Of a stretch of 6,546 bases of DNA, positions 1 to 6,022 are shown in pieces. Each line of letters begins with the position of its first letter. The first letter of the stretch is position 1. Under the pieces are notes generated by a model. It saw nothing but the letters and a program-made list of their open reading frames with translations, searched no databases and was not told where the DNA came from. The stretch is taken from NCBI GenBank assembly GCA_015232735.1, contig JADFZC010000060.1, positions 1-6,546 of the forward strand, in the 5' to 3' direction. The position numbers and the translations under genes were made by a program. Source of the stretch: Oligoflexales bacterium. Its GTDB lineage: Bacteria; Bdellovibrionota; Oligoflexia; Oligoflexales; Oligoflexaceae.

Positions 1-47
1 CTCACGTGGGTCTGTAGGGGGGCGGGGGAGCAATCCCCTAGCTCTAC
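1..47 (+). mobile_element. 3' end of a group II intron (domain V tail and domain VI), truncated by window edge
   Basis: Bases 1-13 resemble the 3' strand of intron domain V as found in bacterial group II introns (CTCACGT, then GGGTCTG leading into GTAGGGG). Bases 14-47 can fold as domain VI: GTAG (14-17) pairs with CTAC (44-47), GGGG (24-27) pairs with CCCC (35-38), with a short loop between. A40 is unpaired 7 nt before the end, and the stem ends in AC. Both match the rule of a branch-point A 7-8 nt upstream of an AY 3' splice site, so the intron would end near base 47. The domain V strand appears 1-2 nt shorter than the usual 34-nt form, so the copy may be divergent or decayed. No reverse transcriptase is visible here; it would lie to the left. 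This is recognition from memory of the family, not an alignment. Confidence 0.5.
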
Positions 48-71
48 CTGGAGAGCGGGAGAAGAGAGGTT

Positions 72-103
72 ATACAGGTTTACTCGGCGGTTTTCATACA
101 GGT
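72..103. repeat. Short direct repeat ATACAGGT (72-79 and 96-103)
   Basis: Two identical 8-bp copies start 24 bp apart in the non-coding stretch between the intron tail and the hipBA operators. An 8-bp repeat at this distance can arise by chance. I see no gene in 48-128. Confidence 0.25.
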
Positions 104-128
104 CAGCCCCTTTATCTCACTTGACTTT

Positions 129-167
129 TATAAGAGTCACAAAGCACTTCCATGCCTTTTAAATGAT
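129..167. promoter_or_regulatory. Upstream operator-like element (copy 1) of the hipBA control region
   Basis: This segment starts with TATAAGAGTCA, identical to 210-220. Over 39 aligned positions it matches 210-248 at about 26, without gaps. It has a degenerate inverted repeat (ATAAGAG with CTTTTAAAT). Its start lies 81 bp upstream of the second copy, on the far side of the candidate promoter. HipB proteins bind several palindromic operators upstream of their own genes and repress them, with HipA as co-repressor, so this is the likely role. The binding itself is inferred. Confidence 0.55.
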
Positions 168-174
168 TCTGATA

Positions 175-203
175 TTGCTTAATGTTCGAATTTTCTTTAC
201 AAT
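175..203 (+). promoter_or_regulatory. Candidate sigma70 promoter for hipBA
   Basis: TTGCTT (175-180) and TACAAT (198-203) are separated by exactly 17 bp. The -10 box matches consensus at 5 of 6 positions, the -35 box at 3 of 6. Transcription would start near 210, inside the left arm of the perfect inverted repeat at 206-248. The promoter is thus flanked by the two operator-like elements, which fits autorepression. A weaker alternative is TTTACA (196-201) with CATAAG (219-224). Confidence 0.5.
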
Positions 204-205
204 GT

Positions 206-248
206 CTATTATAAGAGTCATAAGGGCATTTTAAGCCTCTTATAATAG
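206..248. promoter_or_regulatory. Main hipBA operator candidate: perfect 12-bp inverted repeat
   Basis: CTATTATAAGAG (206-217) and CTCTTATAATAG (237-248) are perfect inverted repeats of 12 bp with a 19-bp spacer. The arms start 31 bp apart, about three helical turns, so two bound dimers would lie on the same face of the DNA. The element covers the predicted transcription start and ends 18 bp before the hipB start codon, where a bound HipB would block initiation. The transcript could also form a hairpin in its leader. It differs from the E. coli operator sequence, as expected for a distant HipB. Confidence 0.7.
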
Positions 249-255
249 GCAAATT

Positions 256-260
256 GAGGA
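256..260 (+). promoter_or_regulatory. Ribosome-binding site of hipB
   Basis: GAGGA sits 6 nt upstream of the ATG at 267, which supports that start. Confidence 0.75.
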
Positions 261-266
261 CTATTC

Positions 267-608
267 ATGTCAAAAAAAAAGATCAGAACCTATTCCAATT
301 ACACAAAAGCGGCCAGCACTTTGTTGAGTCAACTTATAAAGTTGGGTCGCAAACAAAAAAGTTGGACCGAGTCTGAACTTGCAAAGAGAGCTGGAATTAC
401 CCGGGCCACGCTTCAGAGAATAGAAAAAGGCGATTTGAAATGCGAAATAGGACTGGTCTTTGAAGTGGCCATGCTGGTTGGAATCAAGTTTTTTCATGAA
501 GATTTGCCGGCTTTGACGACTGAAATCCATCGTATTAGCGATACTATTGCTCTCCTCCCAAAGAGCGTACGTAAGCGGGAACCAGGAAATTTCGATGAAA
601 ACTTTTAA
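267..608 (+). CDS. hipB: HipB-type antitoxin, XRE-family HTH transcriptional regulator
   Basis: Protein of 113 residues. Residues about 18-75 form an XRE/Cro-type helix-turn-helix: the recognition part is seen in ELAKRAGITRATLQRIEKGD (37-56). The tail (about 98-113) is basic and then ends in NFDENF, like the flexible C-terminus of other HipB antitoxins. By family knowledge it dimerises, binds palindromic operators upstream of its own gene, and neutralises the HipA kinase by complex formation in the cytoplasm. The start has a good GAGGA site, and the gene lies directly behind two operator-like elements and a promoter. Its end overlaps the hipA start by 14 nt, so the two are translationally coupled, giving antitoxin first. 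The assignment rests on the HTH plus the adjacent hipA. The exact operator contacts are inferred. Confidence 0.88.
   Translation: MSKKKIRTYSNYTKAASTLLSQLIKLGRKQKSWTESELAKRAGITRATLQRIEKGDLKCEIGLVFEVAMLVGIKFFHEDLPALTTEIHRISDTIALLPKSVRKREPGNFDENF
584..588 (+). promoter_or_regulatory. Ribosome-binding site of hipA, inside hipB
   Basis: AGGAA lies 6 nt before the ATG at 595 and within the hipB coding sequence. It decides the hipA start in favour of 595 over an upstream in-frame TTG at 547, which would add 16 residues without family resemblance. Confidence 0.7.
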
Positions 609-1848
609 AGATGCTTTTGTATGGGTGTGGCTGCCTGGAAAATTGGATCCGATTGTTGCAGGCAAGCTCACGAGAAATGGATCGTTTATATTATTCAACT
701 ATGGAAGAAGCTACTTGCAGAACCATGAAGCGATTCCGCTTTTTGATGAGGAGTTGCCACTCAAACCAGGCATCATTGAGCCATTAAAAGGCCTCTCCAT
801 TGCAGGATGCATCCGGGACGCTTCTCCTGATGCCTGGGGAAGGCGTGCGATCATTTACCTGAAATTTGGGATTAAGGGCGCTTATACCGAAACTGCGATG
901 CTTGATGAATTAACATATCTTCTGGAATCAAATTCGGATCGTATCGGTGGCCTGGACTTCCAGCTGTCAGCGACTGATTATGAACCACGTTTCAATGACA
1001 ACGGCAATTTGGAAGAACTTTTGGAGTCCGCGCAAAGAATGGAAAAAGGTATTCCACTTTCGCCGAATCTTGCTCTTGCACTTCAGCATGGAACATCCAT
1101 TGGCGGCGCACGCCCCAAAGCTTCCCTTGATGCTGAAAACAGAAAATATTTGGCCAAATTTTCACTCCATTCCGATATATACAATGTAGTGAAAGCTGAA
1201 TTTGCAGCTATGACCCTGGCAAGACTTGTCGGCCTCAATGTCGCTTCCGTTTCTCTGACAAAAGCATTGGGCAAGGATGTTCTTCTCGTCGAGAGATTTG
1301 ATCGTGTTCGTTCAGAGGGAGGATGGCAAAGAAAGATCATGGTTTCCGCATTGACCATGCAAATCCTCGATGAAATGCTGGCCCGTTATGCCAGCTATCA
1401 GAGATTGGCCGAGATCATCCGGCAAAAATTTTCGGATCCGATTCCTACCTTGAGGGAACTTTTTGGGCGTATGGTGTTTAATGTATTGTGCGGTAACACA
1501 GACGACCATGCCCGCAACCATGCCGCTTTTTGGAACGGAAGAGAACTTGCTTTAACACCGGCTTTCGACATTTGCCCTCAAATGCGTGTTGTTGGAGGCG
1601 AAACCTCTCAAGCCATGTTGATATGCGACCAGGATCGCCGGAGTCGTGTAATGACTTGTCTGGATGCCGCACCAGCCTTCCTGTTGACACGGGAGGAGGC
1701 TTGCGGAATCATCAGTCATCAGATTAATGTCATGGAGGATAATTGGAGCGGGGTATGCGAAATGGCGGAACTGAGTAAAATGGAGGAAAACATGTTATGG
1801 AAGAACCTGTTCCTAAATCCCTTCGTTCTTCAAGGTTTTGAGGACTGA
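595..1848 (+). CDS. hipA: HipA-type serine/threonine kinase toxin
   Basis: Protein of 417 residues, near the normal length for full HipA. Residues 1-110 are the N-terminal subdomain, with the typical segment around CIRDASPDAWGRR (72-84). The kinase part starts at the glycine-rich TSIGGARPK (167-175). Its serine (S168) lies where E. coli HipA autophosphorylates (S150). K188 in YLAKF is the likely ATP-binding lysine and ERFDR follows at 233-237. The catalytic loop is NTDDHARN (301-308), with D303 as catalytic base and N308 as metal ligand. D325 in AFDICP matches the second metal-binding aspartate. All key residues are present, so the kinase looks active. In E. coli, HipA phosphorylates glutamyl-tRNA synthetase, causing growth arrest and persistence. 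The target here is unknown. The gene is coupled to hipB by a 14-nt overlap and is controlled by the operators upstream of hipB. Confidence 0.92.
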   Translation: MKTFKDAFVWVWLPGKLDPIVAGKLTRNGSFILFNYGRSYLQNHEAIPLFDEELPLKPGIIEPLKGLSIAGCIRDASPDAWGRRAIIYLKFGIKGAYTETAMLDELTYLLESNSDRIGGLDFQLSATDYEPRFNDNGNLEELLESAQRMEKGIPLSPNLALALQHGTSIGGARPKASLDAENRKYLAKFSLHSDIYNVVKAEFAAMTLARLVGLNVASVSLTKALGKDVLLVERFDRVRSEGGWQRKIMVSALTMQILDEMLARYASYQRLAEIIRQKFSDPIPTLRELFGRMVFNVLCGNTDDHARNHAAFWNGRELALTPAFDICPQMRVVGGETSQAMLICDQDRRSRVMTCLDAAPAFLLTREEACGIISHQINVMEDNWSGVCEMAELSKMEENMLWKNLFLNPFVLQGFED

Positions 1849-1898
1849 TGTAGCTGCAAGAGCCGTTTTATGCTTGTTTACAATCATAACCGTTTGAA

Positions 1899-1932
1899 AC
1901 ATATGTGTTATTAGAAATCAATACGATTGATT
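1899..1932. repeat. Small palindromes in the hipA/methyltransferase convergent gap
   Basis: The 159-bp gap between the two convergent genes contains an ACATATGT palindrome (1899-1906) and a perfect inverted repeat AATCAAT-ACG-ATTGATT (1916-1932). TATGCTT (1869-1875) and AAGCATA (1939-1945) form a further outer pair. The hairpins are AT-rich and lack a T-run, so they are not convincing intrinsic terminators for either strand. I see no small gene here. Confidence 0.35.
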
Positions 1933-2007
1933 CCCTATAAGCATATTCTTTAACATCAAATAGATGTCCAAGCAACCGATTGTGCTGCAGAATATATCGC
2001 AGTGGCG

Positions 2008-2988
2008 TCATCTCGGCCTGCAGATCGCCACACATTCATCACCTTTTGCCAAAGATAGTAGATCCAGAAGAAGGAAAATAAAAAATACTGCAAAAATGAT
2101 GAATGATGCCAGAAGCCTGTTTCTCAGAAAAAAGGCCGGATGACCTGCGTTTTCCAGGCAGGCTTTGACGCTTGCACGTATGTTTGGAAGCGAATGGGTG
2201 CTGCATGTGAAAAGTCTTTTTGTCTCGTAGCCGTTTCGGAGCATCAGGTTTTTTAAAAGTGAAATATTATAAAGTCTTACATGAAAGGGCGCTGCAAGCG
2301 GCGTCCAAAATCGGCCAAACACCCAGTGCCCGAGGCTCCTTTGATTTGGGGTGATTATCACAAGTCTGCCCCCGGGAGTCAGAATTTCCCTGATTTTCTT
2401 AAGCATTTCATCCGGGAAAAGAAGATGTTCCAGCACATGTATAATAATGACGGCATCATATTTTTTATTGCTTTCGATTTTGCCCAGTTCTCCGCAAAAA
2501 ACGGAAATTCCAAGTCCTCGCGCAACATCCGCCGCTTTGCTGTCGACCTCCTGGCCTGTGACCTTCCATCCCTGTCTTTTCAGTTTGATGAGGTTGCCGC
2601 CATTGCCGCAGCCTATTTCAAGAACCTCTGAAGGGGACATGTCATGAAGGAACAGAAGTTCGCGTTTTTTGTGCGATGGCAATTTTTTTAAAAGAAGCCT
2701 TGTGGATAGAATTGATGCGCCGAAGTCCGCAGGTTCTTTCGGGAGATCGTGCGTATAGTAACTTTTGTAGTATGAGTCCAGCTCCCTACGCGAGGGTATT
2801 GGAAAGATGAAGGCAAGCCCGCATCTTTTGTTTTTGCAGATATTGATTTTCCAGCGTCCTTCAAGACAGTCCGAGTGGTCCGCTACCGCATCATGGAGGA
2901 CGTCGGACCGCTCATGGCATTCAGGGCAGATGCCGGCTGGTTCATTCCTTTTTCCGGCTGGTTCCCCCGGGGGGGTATATTCTTGCAT
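2008..2988 (-). CDS. SAM-dependent methyltransferase with N-terminal zinc ribbon and C-terminal membrane helix
   Basis: Protein of 326 residues from the ATG at 2988. An N-terminal zinc ribbon is suggested by CPEC (21-24) and CKNKRC (51-56) followed by GLAFIFP. The class I methyltransferase fold follows: motif I VLEIGCGNG (122-130) binds S-adenosylmethionine, then YDAVIIIHVLEHL (177-189) and LTPGGRLVIITPN (203-215). The stretch around FWTPLAAPFHVRLY (227-240) is typical of UbiG-like enzymes in polysaccharide gene clusters. A hydrophobic helix at about 293-313 probably holds the protein to the inner membrane. The likely role is methylation of a sugar or lipid-linked glycan intermediate in the cytoplasm. 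The acceptor cannot be read from the sequence. The start is chosen by a GAGGGA site; a TTG at 3051 would add 21 residues but has no such site. It is the last of five co-directional genes, 74 nt after the coiled-coil gene. Confidence 0.85.
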   Translation of the reverse strand: MQEYTPPGEPAGKRNEPAGICPECHERSDVLHDAVADHSDCLEGRWKINICKNKRCGLAFIFPIPSRRELDSYYKSYYTHDLPKEPADFGASILSTRLLLKKLPSHKKRELLFLHDMSPSEVLEIGCGNGGNLIKLKRQGWKVTGQEVDSKAADVARGLGISVFCGELGKIESNKKYDAVIIIHVLEHLLFPDEMLKKIREILTPGGRLVIITPNQRSLGHWVFGRFWTPLAAPFHVRLYNISLLKNLMLRNGYETKRLFTCSTHSLPNIRASVKACLENAGHPAFFLRNRLLASFIIFAVFFIFLLLDLLSLAKGDECVAICRPR

Positions 2989-2994
2989 TGCATG

Positions 2995-3000
2995 TCCCTC
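2995..3000 (-). promoter_or_regulatory. Ribosome-binding site of the methyltransferase gene
   Basis: On the minus strand GAGGGA lies upstream of the ATG at 2988, with 8 nt between the GAGG core and the ATG. No comparable site precedes the in-frame ATG at 3015 or the TTG at 3051, so this fixes the start. Confidence 0.65.
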
Positions 3001-3018
3001 TTTTGGTGGTGCCATAAT

Positions 3019-3034
3019 GATAGCGGCCGGTATC
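3019..3034. repeat. Imperfect 16-bp palindrome in front of the methyltransferase gene
   Basis: GATAGCGGCCGGTATC is an inverted repeat with 14 of 16 positions symmetric, centred on GGCC. It lies in the short gap between the coiled-coil gene and the methyltransferase start. It could be an operator or a recombinase crossover site. Nothing in the sequence decides between these, or rules out chance. Confidence 0.3.
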
Positions 3035-3062
3035 GTAATTGAATGACACAAAAGAATAATAT

Positions 3063-3815
3063 TTAATACTCATTTTTTATGTATTTTCCGCAAGACTTAT
3101 CAAGACGTCCACCCGGGAATATTTCTTTAAGCGCCGCCGCGTCGTCAGGATCGATCCTGCAATGGGGACCGTAGCAGACGGGGCTTCTGAAATCTATTTT
3201 TGCGCTGTCGATGGTAAGGGGATGGGGCGTGTATGCCGTTATGGTAAAGACCTTCAATATCCTGGTTTTCAGCGACGACTTCTCGGCGGTCATATCTGTT
3301 ATCCGTTTCTGACAGCCGTCCATGAGACTTTCGGTATTTCTGATTTCATCCAAAAGTGTCCTGAAAGCCAGCGATTTGTCCTTTATCAGAGTATCAAGCT
3401 CTGGATTTTCCGTTACGGTATGGGATTCACTTTCGAGTTTTTGAAGTTCAGTTTTGTCCTTTTCCTTTTTCTTCTTCAAATTGGAGATCTTTCGGGCGAG
3501 TATTTCCAGATTTTTTTTCTCCATGTCTATCTGTGTCGTCATATCGACATAAAGTCCGGCCACAGCGGCCCTGCACTCTTCCCTGTAATCCCTTTCCGCC
3601 GGAGGAACGATTGTGGTTTTTACGGATCTTTTTTTGTTCAAATTTTGAAAAAGGGTCGATGAAGCCTTTGGGTCATTGGGTCCCTTGGTCTGGGCTCCGG
3701 AATTTTGCCCTGGGGGCGGACTGTCAGATTGGGATTTTTTCTTTTCGGATGAAGACTCGCCTGTTTGCGAAAGGACTGCTGTCAGGAACAAAATGGCTGT
3801 TTTTTTCTGATTCAT
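3063..3815 (-). CDS. Exported coiled-coil protein of unknown function
   Basis: I do not recognise a family. The 250-residue protein starts MNQKKTAILFLTAVLSQTGE, a short basic start plus hydrophobic core (7-15), so a Sec signal or membrane anchor is likely. There is no lipobox cysteine. Residues about 20-72 are a Ser/Pro/Gly/Lys-rich linker. Residues about 88-188 are strongly charged helix with heptad character in two arms (about 92-131 and 143-188) broken by HTVTENPEL, as in an antiparallel coiled-coil hairpin. The C-terminal part (about 189-250) looks globular and holds three of five cysteines (C214, C219, C242; the others are C81 and C168), compatible with disulfides outside the cytoplasm. 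Its ATG overlaps the stop of recombinase B in ATGA, so it is translated by coupling. No strong ribosome-binding site of its own is seen. A structural or envelope-associated role is only a guess. Confidence 0.72.
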   Translation of the reverse strand: MNQKKTAILFLTAVLSQTGESSSEKKKSQSDSPPPGQNSGAQTKGPNDPKASSTLFQNLNKKRSVKTTIVPPAERDYREECRAAVAGLYVDMTTQIDMEKKNLEILARKISNLKKKKEKDKTELQKLESESHTVTENPELDTLIKDKSLAFRTLLDEIRNTESLMDGCQKRITDMTAEKSSLKTRILKVFTITAYTPHPLTIDSAKIDFRSPVCYGPHCRIDPDDAAALKEIFPGGRLDKSCGKYIKNEY

Positions 3816-4423
3816 GTGGGTTTATCTTCCCCTGCAAGTTTGTGGACGCTGCCTACACTTATGGAAAGCATCCTTGCTATCTCCCTCATGCTTTTTCCCT
3901 CTTTTCGAAGTCGTATGACCGTATTTCTGTGGTCGTCATCCAGCTTTTGAGGCGGTCCAAGCCGCACGCCGCGTTTTCTGGCGGCACTTAATCCGGAGAG
4001 GATTCTGGTGACGATGGTGTCGCGCTCTATCTCGGCAATCTCCGCAAAGGCTGACAGGAGCGTTCTTCGAAATGGATTTTCATGTCCAAGGTTCAGTGCC
4101 GGCTGGGTTATTGAAATGAAAGCGACTCCAAACTCGTCGAGTTCGAGCAGTGTTCTTATCGCGTGGGTAGCGTGGCGGCTGAACCTGTCAAGCCTGTAAA
4201 CCACGATGGTATCTATCTCCCTGTTATAGGCTGATTTAAGCATCTCGTCATAGGCGGGTCTGTTTTTAAGCTTTCCTGAAAAGCCTTCATCGCTGTATTC
4301 GCGCAAGGAGAGCGGTTTTTTTTCGGGAGGCAGGCTGTTCAGCCATTTTTCCACAGCATTTTTCTGGCTTGAAAGATCCTGTCTGTCGGTCGAGACCCTG
4401 TAGTATACCGCGATATGTTTCAT
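3812..4423 (-). CDS. Serine recombinase B (resolvase/invertase family), complete
   Basis: Protein of 203 residues, the normal length for small serine recombinases such as Tn3 resolvase and Hin. The catalytic domain starts with YYRVSTDRQD (7-16), giving nucleophile S11 and the assisting R9. The second active-site block is YRLDRFSRHA (76-85), with R77, D79, R80 and R83. The long helix E follows with AFAEIAEIERD (125-135). The C-terminal Hin-type HTH is at about 165-198 (EIARMLSISVGSVHKL). It should cut DNA at a short palindromic crossover site through a phosphoserine link and exchange strands as a tetramer. All key residues are present. It lies 27 nt behind the GH39 gene and overlaps the coiled-coil gene by ATGA. 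Its own ribosome-binding site is weak. It is a paralogue of recombinase A in this window. The reaction (resolution, inversion or transposition) cannot be told. Confidence 0.9.
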   Translation of the reverse strand: MKHIAVYYRVSTDRQDLSSQKNAVEKWLNSLPPEKKPLSLREYSDEGFSGKLKNRPAYDEMLKSAYNREIDTIVVYRLDRFSRHATHAIRTLLELDEFGVAFISITQPALNLGHENPFRRTLLSAFAEIAEIERDTIVTRILSGLSAARKRGVRLGPPQKLDDDHRNTVIRLRKEGKSMREIARMLSISVGSVHKLAGEDKPT

Positions 4424-4450
4424 CTCTAAAAATCCGTAATTGGGTGGAGC

Positions 4451-6016
4451 CTATAGAGGGGATATGCGTATAAGAACAACCCCTTCTTTCACTATATTGT
4501 ATTTTTCCTCAAAAAAACCGCCTTTCAGGGAGATCTCCTCTTTGTCGGGAGATGGGGATATGGTCATGGAGTCGCGCAGTGTTTTCCAGTCGCTTTCGGA
4601 CATATCCCTCTTTTTTGGGGATCCCATGGATTTCCATCTGGCATATGAGTTGCCGTGATCCTGGTCCAGCCTGTAGATGGAGTATCTCCCCCGTTCAAAC
4701 GGCATACCCTCAATTTTTAGATGCACCTGATCGCTTCCAGTCTTGTCATAGCCTCCGTTGTATATAAGCAAAGAAACATCATCTTCCCATTCCCCTTTTG
4801 TGGCGATTGCCCCCACTGGGATATCGTCGGAGGATATTTCTGTCTTGAGAATGGTTGATCCAAGCATGTCAAGCATTCGAAAGGCGTTGTACGGCGGTTT
4901 GTATATTCCCTCTCTGCTGATAAGTCCCATACATCCGATAAATGGGTATTCCTCACGATACGTCCCCTCCTCGAATATGTCCGACAGAACCCAATAGGTA
5001 TAGGTTTTGGGAAACGGGATGCCTTTTTCATATGATATTCTTGCGATATCGGATATGACATTGACGACGAACGAGGCTCCCCTGAGAGTTTCCTGCGGCT
5101 GGGGATCGAGATTGAACTGCCAGGTCGGTCCCCATTCGGTATTCAGGATTTCCAGGTCCGGATACTCTTTGAACCTGCCGAGGATTTGAAATATCAGATC
5201 TGGCGACTCAACGTTGTCCTTGATCCAGTTCCAGGAGTGGAAAGATATGAAGTCTATTTTGGAATAATTCTCAGAGGGCGCAGTTTCAACTGTGCGGACA
5301 AATTTCAGAAGATCATCTATTTTTGAGAATTTCCATGGGCCCGATGGGGTTGGGCCGCCGATCCGGATGCCTGGCCACGCCCTTTTTGCCCCTTTCAGCG
5401 TATGTTCATAGAGCTTGTGGTACTCTTCCTGTGTTCCGGACCAGAAAGATTCAAGTTCAGGCTCATTCCAGACCTCGAAATACCATTTTTCAATCTCACC
5501 TTCACCGTATCTGGATTTGTAGTGGGAGACCATCCGGTAGATCAGATCTTCCCAGATCTGGAAATTTTTTGGCGGGGATATGTGCTGTTTCCACTTGAAA
5601 ACTGTTTTGCTTTTATCTTTTGCGAGATCCTCGGGCATGCTGCCGAACTCCACAATCGGTATTATGCCGAGCGAGATGAGAAAGTCGAATATTTCGTCAG
5701 AACGTTTGAAACTGTACTTCGGCTTTCCGGACGGCTCCCGGTAAATCATCATATCGTCGTGCAGGATTCCGTGAAATCTTATGTATTTCATTCCAAGGTT
5801 CCGAACCCCGTCTTCAACATGCTTTCGCAAGGCAGGATCAAACAGGAGCGAGGCATGTCCGATGCCAAATGAGTTCCAGAAATGAGGTAGGGATGAAACA
5901 GGCCGATCGGCCATCACCCTTATTGTTTTTTCCCTGGCGAAAGTTGTGCTGAAGAAGGGGATGATAATGGAAACGTAAATGAAAAGTAACCTTTTAAATA
6001 TCAATGACGGTTTCAT
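4451..6016 (-). CDS. Secreted glycoside hydrolase family 39, beta-xylosidase-like
   Basis: Protein of 521 residues, the usual GH39 size. A signal peptide is clear: KR at 8-9, hydrophobic core to about 22, and likely cleavage after TTFA (27). The enzyme therefore acts in the periplasm or outside. The TIM-barrel begins with HFWNSFGIGHASLLFD (45-60) and GMKYIRFHGIL (75-85). VWNEPELESFW (182-192) holds the acid/base E185, and LNTEWGPTW (291-299) holds the nucleophile E294, giving a retaining mechanism. The last ~125 residues fit the GH39 beta-sandwich. Overall wording is closest to XynB-type xylan 1,4-beta-xylosidases rather than PslG or iduronidases. The substrate is not proven. The start has AAGGAGG 14 nt upstream (6031-6037), inside recombinase A; this spacing is long. 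The gene is 6 nt behind recombinase A and 27 nt before recombinase B. In a surface-glycan locus it could trim the polysaccharide, as PslG does for Psl. Confidence 0.9.
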   Translation of the reverse strand: MKPSLIFKRLLFIYVSIIIPFFSTTFAREKTIRVMADRPVSSLPHFWNSFGIGHASLLFDPALRKHVEDGVRNLGMKYIRFHGILHDDMMIYREPSGKPKYSFKRSDEIFDFLISLGIIPIVEFGSMPEDLAKDKSKTVFKWKQHISPPKNFQIWEDLIYRMVSHYKSRYGEGEIEKWYFEVWNEPELESFWSGTQEEYHKLYEHTLKGAKRAWPGIRIGGPTPSGPWKFSKIDDLLKFVRTVETAPSENYSKIDFISFHSWNWIKDNVESPDLIFQILGRFKEYPDLEILNTEWGPTWQFNLDPQPQETLRGASFVVNVISDIARISYEKGIPFPKTYTYWVLSDIFEEGTYREEYPFIGCMGLISREGIYKPPYNAFRMLDMLGSTILKTEISSDDIPVGAIATKGEWEDDVSLLIYNGGYDKTGSDQVHLKIEGMPFERGRYSIYRLDQDHGNSYARWKSMGSPKKRDMSESDWKTLRDSMTISPSPDKEEISLKGGFFEEKYNIVKEGVVLIRISPL

Positions 6017-6022
6017 GGAAAA

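Noticed and set aside
35..60. tRNA-like D-arm (TAGCTC...GAGC)
   Set aside because: No matching acceptor stem, anticodon arm or T-arm follows within tRNA distance. The bases are better explained as group II intron domain VI plus flanking exon.
547..594. Upstream TTG start for hipA
   Set aside because: It would add 16 residues unlike HipA N-termini, whereas the ATG at 595 has AGGAA 6 nt upstream.
1916..1932. Intrinsic terminator between hipA and the methyltransferase
   Set aside because: The perfect hairpin stem is only 7 bp, AT-rich, and not followed by a T-run on either strand.
2281..2647. Plus-strand open frames inside the methyltransferase gene
   Set aside because: They lie antisense to clear methyltransferase motifs, show no family resemblance and overlap each other in different frames.
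2989..3051. TTG start (3051) or ATG start (3015) for the methyltransferase
   Set aside because: Neither has a ribosome-binding site; the ATG at 2988 follows GAGGGA at good spacing.
3162..3991. Plus-strand open frames of 150-166 residues opposite the coiled-coil and recombinase B genes
   Set aside because: The minus-strand proteins are coupled by ATGA and one has an unmistakable recombinase active site; the plus-strand translations look like shadow frames.
5402..5872. Plus-strand open frame of 156 residues opposite the GH39 gene
   Set aside because: It is antisense to the GH39 catalytic domain, including the acid/base motif, and has no recognisable domain.
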